A DNA stretch of 57,482 bases from Chloroflexota bacterium. Its GTDB lineage: Bacteria; Chloroflexota; UBA11872; VXOZ01. Location of the stretch: positions 1-57,482 of the forward strand of contig JAJEAH010000026.1 of assembly GCA_022824225.1 (NCBI GenBank), in the 5' to 3' direction. Position 1 is the first letter of the stretch. Each line of letters begins with the position of its first letter. A program made the translations under genes and the position numbers. The notes under the pieces are model-generated. The model saw nothing but the letters and a program-made list of their open reading frames with translations, had not been told where the DNA came from and did no database searches. Below are positions 52,538 through 57,482 of the stretch, piece after piece.

Positions 52538-54040
52538 TTGCAATACCAACTCTTCTGGGGAGACATTCACAACCACTGCGGCATCAGCTACGGGCACGGC
52601 AGCCTGGAGCGGGCGTTGACGCTGGCGCGGCAGCAGCTTGACTTTGCCTCTGTGACCGGCCATGCCTTCTGGCCGGACATTCCTACCGACCGCGCCATCT
52701 TCGGCGCCATCATCGATTACCACCAAGAGGGGTTTGCCAAGCTGCACCGGAACTGGGACACCGTGCAGGATACGTTCGCGTCATTCGACGACGGCACGGG
52801 GTTTGTTCCGTTTCTCAGCTACGAGTGGCACTCGCGGGGCTATGGCGACCACCACGTGCTGTACAAGGGTACCCACGGCCCGCTGCTCGGCGGCGAGACG
52901 CTGGCAGAATTGCGCGCGAGCCTCATCGACACCGGCCAGCCGTTCATCCTCGAACCCCACCACATCGGCTACCCGCTGGGCGGGCGCGGCATCAACTGGG
53001 ACGCCTACGATCCCACGCATTCGCCCATCGTCGAGACCTACTCCATGCACGGTTGCTCGGAGAGCGATGAAGCGCCGTATCCCATGCTGAACACCATGGG
53101 GCCGCGCGACCACAACAGCACCATCCAGGCCGGGCTGGAGCGGGGGCACCGCTTCGGTATCGTGGCGTCCACCGACCAGCACTCCGGCTATCCGGGGTCG
53201 TACGGCGACGGGCGCGTGGCGGTGTATGCGACCGAGCTAACCCGCGACGCCATTTGGGACGCGCTCTGGAACCGCCGCACGTATGCCGTTACCGGCGACA
53301 AGATGGCGGTGGACTTTCACGTCAATGAAGCCATGCTCGGCGGTGAGACCCACGGCTGCCAGCGGCAGGTCAGTATCAGCGCGGAGGGTTCCGATTTCTG
53401 GGACACCATCGAGGTCATCAAGAATAGTAGGGTCTGGCGGCGCTGGGCGCCGCTGCCGAGCTACATCATGCCGGAGGCCCACCGCCGCATCCGGGCCAAA
53501 GTGCACTTCGAGTGGGGCTGGTCGGCAGTGGACCAAGACGCCGACTGGCAAATGGCGGTGCGGGTGAGCGACGGCGAAATTCTGGATTGCGAGACCTGCT
53601 TCCGCGGCGATCCCGTGCTGCGCCACGAACAGGTGGAGGGCATTGCCGAGACGATACCCCACGCCGTGGAAGAACAGTCGGCGCAACACATAGCCTGGCG
53701 TTCGGTAACGCGCGGCAACGTGACCACCCGCCATCCCACCACCCAGGGGCTTATTCTCCACCTCGAAATGCCGGTCGGGGCAACGCTCACGCTCACCGCT
53801 AACGGCTACACGGCGGAACACACCCTGGGCGACCTGCTCACCGCCACCCGCGCGCACCACACCGCCGGCTTCCGCAGTCCCGCCGTGCGCATCCACCGCG
53901 CCGTGCCCGCGCAGGACTACACCTTTGCCGCCACCGTCGTGGACACCGAGCCGGAACGAGATACCGACTACTATTACGCACGTTTCGCCGCCCGCAACGG
54001 CCAACTCGCCTGGACGACGCCGGTCTGGGTGACGAGCTGA
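52538..54040 (+). CDS. DUF3604 family protein, copy 2
   Basis: A 500-residue paralog of the protein at 17707. Conserved metal motifs are 'WGDIHNHCGISYGHG', 'FASVTGHAFWPD', 'YEWHSRGYGDHH', 'EPHHIGY' and 'ASTDQHSGYPG'. The C-terminal half adds beta-rich sequence of about 160 residues. The start is TTG 52538 with AGGAA upstream and the conserved motif begins at residue 8. It follows the SelA-like gene by 33 bases, so both are likely in one operon. The reaction is unknown. Confidence 0.85.
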   Translation: MQYQLFWGDIHNHCGISYGHGSLERALTLARQQLDFASVTGHAFWPDIPTDRAIFGAIIDYHQEGFAKLHRNWDTVQDTFASFDDGTGFVPFLSYEWHSRGYGDHHVLYKGTHGPLLGGETLAELRASLIDTGQPFILEPHHIGYPLGGRGINWDAYDPTHSPIVETYSMHGCSESDEAPYPMLNTMGPRDHNSTIQAGLERGHRFGIVASTDQHSGYPGSYGDGRVAVYATELTRDAIWDALWNRRTYAVTGDKMAVDFHVNEAMLGGETHGCQRQVSISAEGSDFWDTIEVIKNSRVWRRWAPLPSYIMPEAHRRIRAKVHFEWGWSAVDQDADWQMAVRVSDGEILDCETCFRGDPVLRHEQVEGIAETIPHAVEEQSAQHIAWRSVTRGNVTTRHPTTQGLILHLEMPVGATLTLTANGYTAEHTLGDLLTATRAHHTAGFRSPAVRIHRAVPAQDYTFAATVVDTEPERDTDYYYARFAARNGQLAWTTPVWVTS

Positions 54041-54358
54041 AGCAACGTGAAGGAGCCGTGGCGGTTTGCGCGAGGGATGTGTACACGCGCGAGGGCGTCT
54101 GGCGGGCGCGCAAATAGGGGCGGCAGACGGGCGGCGCACTTCCTTGGCTGTTGACAAAGCATACGCTGTGCTCTCACAATAGCCATAGCATGGTAGCCTG
54201 ACCGTGTTGCGGCGACTGCATTTCAGATCGAGTTGGAAATCTGCCGCAAAAGAGGAGGTGCGAAACACGGGGCATCGGGCCTACCCAAGCCACGCAGCGC
54301 TTCGGGCGCTTGTGTACCTTGTACGTAGTGTGTGTGTTTCGGTAAGGAGACAGAATAG
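54041..54358. other. intergenic region with a promoter candidate
   Basis: There are 318 bases between the DUF3604 and solute-binding genes; the promoter candidate at 54151-54180 is the main feature. No gene was recognised. Confidence 0.5.
54151..54180 (+). promoter_or_regulatory. candidate promoter of the second solute-binding gene
   Basis: A consensus TTGACA at 54151 and CACAAT at 54175 (four of six) are separated by 18 bases. Transcription from here would give a leader of about 170 bases. Confidence 0.45.
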
Positions 54359-55750
54359 ATGAAATCCCGTTTTTCGCGACGGACCATCCTCGGCGGCATG
54401 GGCGTCGGTATAGCGGCCACGTTCGCGGCGGCTTGCGGCGCGGGCGCCGGCATGACGCCCGCCGGTGATGCGCCGGCGGAGTCCGATGGTGAGATGCAGG
54501 CCGAAGAGCCCGCCATGATGGAAAAGCAGAGGGTGCTCTACTGGTCGCACTCCACGCAACCGTTCCACGAGGACATTGGCGCCGAAATGGTCGCCGAGTT
54601 CAACGAATCGCAGGAAGGCGTAGAGGTCTTTGCCGTCGGCACCGCCTACGGCGACACCCGCGATAAGCTCCCCACCGTGGTCGCGGCGGGTAGCGCGCCC
54701 GACATCTCGTTCCTGGACCGCTACATCACCAAGAGCCACGCGGCCGTGGGCGCCACTATGGACATCACCCCGTTCGTGCGAGCTTCCGGAGTGATGCAGC
54801 CGGACGACGTCTGGGACCGCATCCTGAACGACGTGACCTACAAGGGCCGCCACTTTGGCTGGCCGTGGGGCCCGGACACCCGCACGCTCTTCCTGAACCA
54901 CGACGTGCTGATCGAGGTCGGCCTGGATCCGGAAGAACCGATCGGGAACTGGGAAGACTTCCACAACGCGGCGAGCAGGATTCACACGCTGGAAGGCGAG
55001 AACATCAGCCGGCTCGGCTTCGTGCCCAACTGGGGCAGCGCCGGCATCATTGCCGGTTGGATGATCCCCTACTGGCAGCAAGGCATGACGCTCACCAGCG
55101 CGGACGAGACCCAGGCCACCATGGACAATGCCGAGATGATCGCGGCGCTGGAGCACAGCACCCGCTTCTACGACGCGCAGGGCGGCTGGGACGCCGTGCA
55201 GGCCTTCCGCGGCGATCTGCAACCGGCGCTCGTGTTTACGGGCGGCGGCGTTGGCATGTTCTTCGATACCTACAGCACGCCGCGCAATACGGCGTATGCT
55301 GAGGAATATGCCAAGATCGACTACAGCGTTGTCTTCGAGCCCTATCCGGACGACGGTCAGCCCGCGACCTACGGCGGCGGCTGGTCCAACGTCATTCCCA
55401 CCGGCGCCAAGTCGGCGGAGGGCGCGTTCCAGTTCCTCGAGTTCCTCTTCATGGAGCCGCAGGACCGCCGCTGGGCCGACCGCTGGAACCGCATTCCGGT
55501 GCGGAAGTCCGTCGGCCGCAGCGAAGAGTTCATCCAGGGCGACCCCGACCGCGCCCACGCCATCGACGAGATGCCCGGCGCGCACTGGGTGGTCACCGCA
55601 GCCGGCGGCCCCGACATTCTCGGCGCGCACATCCAGCTCAGCCGGGATGCCTGGCAGCACCTGAAGACCATTCCCGAGGCCATCAAAGAGGCCGAGGCAA
55701 AGACCCAGCAACTGCTGGACGAGTGGGAAGCCAACTCCGTGGTGCAGTAG
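54359..55750 (+). CDS. ABC transporter solute-binding lipoprotein (family 1), second orphan
   Basis: A 463-residue extracellular solute-binding protein. The signal 'RFSRRTILGGMGVGIAATFA' has a twin-Arg motif, with Cys26 in 'AAACG' for lipidation. A Gly/Ala/Glu-rich linker follows, then two lobes ('EMVAEFNESQEGVEVFAVG', 'GGGWSNVIPTGAKSAEGAFQF'), typical of sugar-binding proteins. The start is ATG 54359 with AAGGAGA. A terminator follows at 55788 and permeases are absent. It may bind the substrate processed by the neighbouring PLP and DUF3604 enzymes. Confidence 0.92.
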   Translation: MKSRFSRRTILGGMGVGIAATFAAACGAGAGMTPAGDAPAESDGEMQAEEPAMMEKQRVLYWSHSTQPFHEDIGAEMVAEFNESQEGVEVFAVGTAYGDTRDKLPTVVAAGSAPDISFLDRYITKSHAAVGATMDITPFVRASGVMQPDDVWDRILNDVTYKGRHFGWPWGPDTRTLFLNHDVLIEVGLDPEEPIGNWEDFHNAASRIHTLEGENISRLGFVPNWGSAGIIAGWMIPYWQQGMTLTSADETQATMDNAEMIAALEHSTRFYDAQGGWDAVQAFRGDLQPALVFTGGGVGMFFDTYSTPRNTAYAEEYAKIDYSVVFEPYPDDGQPATYGGGWSNVIPTGAKSAEGAFQFLEFLFMEPQDRRWADRWNRIPVRKSVGRSEEFIQGDPDRAHAIDEMPGAHWVVTAAGGPDILGAHIQLSRDAWQHLKTIPEAIKEAEAKTQQLLDEWEANSVVQ

Positions 55751-56102
55751 ACCAAATACCGCACGTGGACCCCACGGGTCTGAAGGCAGAAGAGGGCGGC
55801 GCAAATGACCGCGCCGCCCTCTTCTCTATTGCGTAGCCGCACAGATTTACGTCAAGCTGGCCTACTTTGGCAAGCCGGGCATGGCTTGGCTGCTGGCCCT
55901 CCGCTCCGGCACGGTAAGAGACGCCGTCACCACCATCCGGGACCGGAAGCAGTACGCCCGCGCCGTCGGCCCCCGCGAGCGCGGACAGTGCTACCATACC
56001 AACTGACCGGTTGCGCCCCGAGCCGCGCGTTCAGTCCTGGGCGGCGGGCGCTCAACCCGGTCGGAGCGAGGCGCAGCAGCCAAACATGAGGGAAGAACGG
56101 TG
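55751..56102. other. intergenic region with terminator
   Basis: There are 352 bases that contain the hairpin at 55788-55825. Beyond it there is only non-coding high-G+C sequence up to the GAGGGAAG before 56103. Confidence 0.5.
55788..55825 (+). terminator. hairpin terminator
   Basis: A perfect 15-base-pair stem (AGAAGAGGGCGGCGC and complement) with an 8-base loop, followed by CTATT, lies 37 bases after the solute-binding stop. Confidence 0.8.
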
Positions 56103-57422
56103 ATGAAGTCCGCAACTGAGGCGAGCGACGTGCAGCAGGAACTCCTGGCGAGCAGCCGGCAGATCTTTCCGGGTGGGTCGTCGGGCTTGTGGCGGCTGCC
56201 GGACGAGTATCAGATCGTGGTCAGCCATGGGCGCGGCAGCCGCGTGTGGGACATGGCCGGACGCGAGTATATCGACTGCATCCTGGGGTCCGGGCCGGTC
56301 ATCATCGGCCACGCCCATCCGGCGGTGGTGGCGGCGGCGCAGGAGCAGGCAGCCAAGGGCGCCACCTACTTCCTGCTGAACGAACCGGCCATCCGGCAAG
56401 CGGAGATGGTGGTGGACGCCGTGCCCTGCGCCGAGCAGGTCCGCTTCGTGAGCACCGGCACGGAGGCGACGTTCTACGCCATCCGCATCGCCCGAGCATA
56501 CACGGGCCGCAACAAGGTCCTGAAGTTCGAGGGCGCGCTGCACGGCGGCAACGACTACGCGACCATGAGTACGACGCCGCCGCGCACCAGCGACTATCCG
56601 CACGGTATTCCGGATACCGGCGGCATACCGCCGCAGGTGCAAGACCAGGTGCTCGTTTCCGAGTTCAACAATCTCGACCTGACCCGGGACCTGGTGCGGC
56701 AACACGGCGACGACCTGGCGGCCATCATCATGGAACCGCTCCAGCGGGCGCTGAATCCGGAGCCGGGCTTCCTGGCCGCGGTGCGCGATCTGGCACACGA
56801 GGTGGGAGCGCTGCTCATCTTCGACGAGATCGTTACGGGTTTTCGCCTGGCCTGGGGCGGCGCGCAGGAATACTACGGCGTGGAGCCGGACCTGGCCGTG
56901 CTCGGCAAGGCGCTGGGCGGCGGCTACCCGGTGGGCGCGGTGGCAGGGCCCGCAGCCATCATGGAAGTGGTCTCGGCGGCGATTCGCGGCACGCCCCGCT
57001 ACGTCTGGATGGGCGGCACGTTTAGCGGCAATCCCCTGAGCGCGGCGGCGGGCTTGGCCACGCTGGGCGTGTTGCGGGCGGAGGGCAGCTTTGCGCGCCT
57101 GCACGCCATCGGCGACCAGGTGCGCGCGGGTCTGGAAGACCTCGGCCGGGAGTTTGGCGAGCCGCTGCAAGCCATCGGCGCGGGACCGCTGCTCCAGGTC
57201 TTCTTCGGCGAGGGGGAACTGCGCAGCTACCGCGACTGCCTGCACACCGACAACGACAAACGCATCGCCTTCGCCCGCGAACTCCTCCGCGCCGGCATCC
57301 TCACCAACCCGGGAGAGAAGCTCTACTTCTCCCTGGCCCATAGCGACGAGGACGTGGGCAGAATTCTGGACATCGCTCGCACGGCGCTGAAGACGGTGCA
57401 GAAAAAGAATGAGGCAGGTTAG
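56103..57422 (+). CDS. class III aminotransferase (glutamate-1-semialdehyde aminomutase-like)
   Basis: A 439-residue PLP-dependent fold-type I enzyme. Landmarks are 'SGLWRLPDEYQIVVSHGRGS', 'RFVSTGTEATFYAIRIARAYTG', 'LIFDEIVTGFRLAWGG' with the PLP-ring Asp, and the Schiff-base Lys269 in 'AVLGKALGGGYPVGAV'. Overall it is closest to glutamate-1-semialdehyde 2,1-aminomutase-type enzymes. With no haem genes nearby, a catabolic transaminase is as likely as HemL. The start is ATG 56103 after GAGGGAAGAACGGTG. It is the last gene of the window and may belong to the catabolic run from 49937. Confidence 0.9.
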   Translation: MKSATEASDVQQELLASSRQIFPGGSSGLWRLPDEYQIVVSHGRGSRVWDMAGREYIDCILGSGPVIIGHAHPAVVAAAQEQAAKGATYFLLNEPAIRQAEMVVDAVPCAEQVRFVSTGTEATFYAIRIARAYTGRNKVLKFEGALHGGNDYATMSTTPPRTSDYPHGIPDTGGIPPQVQDQVLVSEFNNLDLTRDLVRQHGDDLAAIIMEPLQRALNPEPGFLAAVRDLAHEVGALLIFDEIVTGFRLAWGGAQEYYGVEPDLAVLGKALGGGYPVGAVAGPAAIMEVVSAAIRGTPRYVWMGGTFSGNPLSAAAGLATLGVLRAEGSFARLHAIGDQVRAGLEDLGREFGEPLQAIGAGPLLQVFFGEGELRSYRDCLHTDNDKRIAFARELLRAGILTNPGEKLYFSLAHSDEDVGRILDIARTALKTVQKKNEAG

Positions 57423-57482
57423 AACCGTGTGCAGTAATGCTCCAGAGAGAACACTGATTTCTATGCCTAACTGCTTACCTAG

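Noticed and set aside
1-57482. CRISPR arrays, tRNA or rRNA genes and transposases
   Set aside because: I looked for regularly spaced repeats, tRNA T-loop motifs and transposase-like proteins and found none; short or divergent RNA genes could be missed by eye.

Overview
This window looks like a chromosomal segment of a free-living or host-associated bacterium, most likely a member of the Chloroflexota. That placement is inferred and not proven. It rests on the G+C-rich coding style, the dnaG-rpoD pair, a caa3-type oxidase cluster with CtaG, and an unusual density of scattered catabolic enzymes: a sulfatase, a phytanoyl-CoA-type dioxygenase, Gfo/Idh/MocA oxidoreductases, an enolase-superfamily enzyme, a creatininase-type amidohydrolase and two DUF3604 proteins. 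Marine and sponge-associated Chloroflexota such as SAR202 are known for this kind of repertoire. No rRNA, tRNA, CRISPR array or intact insertion sequence was recognised.

Layout. (1) 1-3543 is a visibly AT-richer block with a tight three-gene operon: the C-terminal part of a probable GHKL ATPase, a small protein of unknown function, and a 642-residue protein joining a sigma-70 region-4-like helix-turn-helix to a HARE-HTH-like domain. It resembles a conflict or defence system and is the best candidate for something undescribed. (2) 3640-7920 holds a sulfatase, a class-I amidotransferase-like protein with altered catalytic residues, a membrane protein and a PAP2 phosphatase. (3) 8550-13674 is a complete caa3 cytochrome oxidase operon (coxB, coxA, coxC, subunit IV, ctaG), followed by an MFS transporter. 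(4) 15369-23474 contains an orphan parB, a PhyH dioxygenase, a DUF3604 protein, a solitary DNA methyltransferase, two Gfo/Idh/MocA oxidoreductases and an amidohydrolase. (5) 23908-27815 has a hendecad-repeat coiled-coil membrane protein and dnaG-rpoD. (6) 28452-31527 carries an AT-rich SIR2-like/DUF4917 gene next to a GHMP kinase-galU pair for sugar-nucleotide synthesis. (7) 31876-43698 holds a methyltransferase, a second hendecad protein, a creatininase-type enzyme, an AMIN-like lipoprotein, a metallohydrolase, a small Excalibur-type lipoprotein with a putative operator, an enolase-superfamily enzyme, a polysaccharide deacetylase and a class A penicillin-binding protein. (8) 44234-57422 holds a citrate synthase, two orphan ABC solute-binding lipoproteins, a PD-(D/E)XK nuclease, an AAC(3)-type acetyltransferase, and a putative catabolic run made of a TIM-barrel-like protein, a SelA-like PLP enzyme, a DUF3604 protein, a solute-binding protein and a class III aminotransferase.

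How the genes work together. The core functions are respiration, replication and transcription (dnaG, rpoD), the TCA cycle and wall synthesis. They are interleaved with single-gene or two-gene catabolic modules for exogenous organic matter, without adjacent ABC permeases. Defence-like genes (the GHKL/HARE operon, the SIR2-like gene, the PD-(D/E)XK nuclease) sit in three separate places, the first two clearly AT-richer than their surroundings, which suggests horizontal gain. Many intergenic regions carry perfect hairpins or dispersed palindromes, some acting as probable terminators and others resembling REP/MITE-type repeats.
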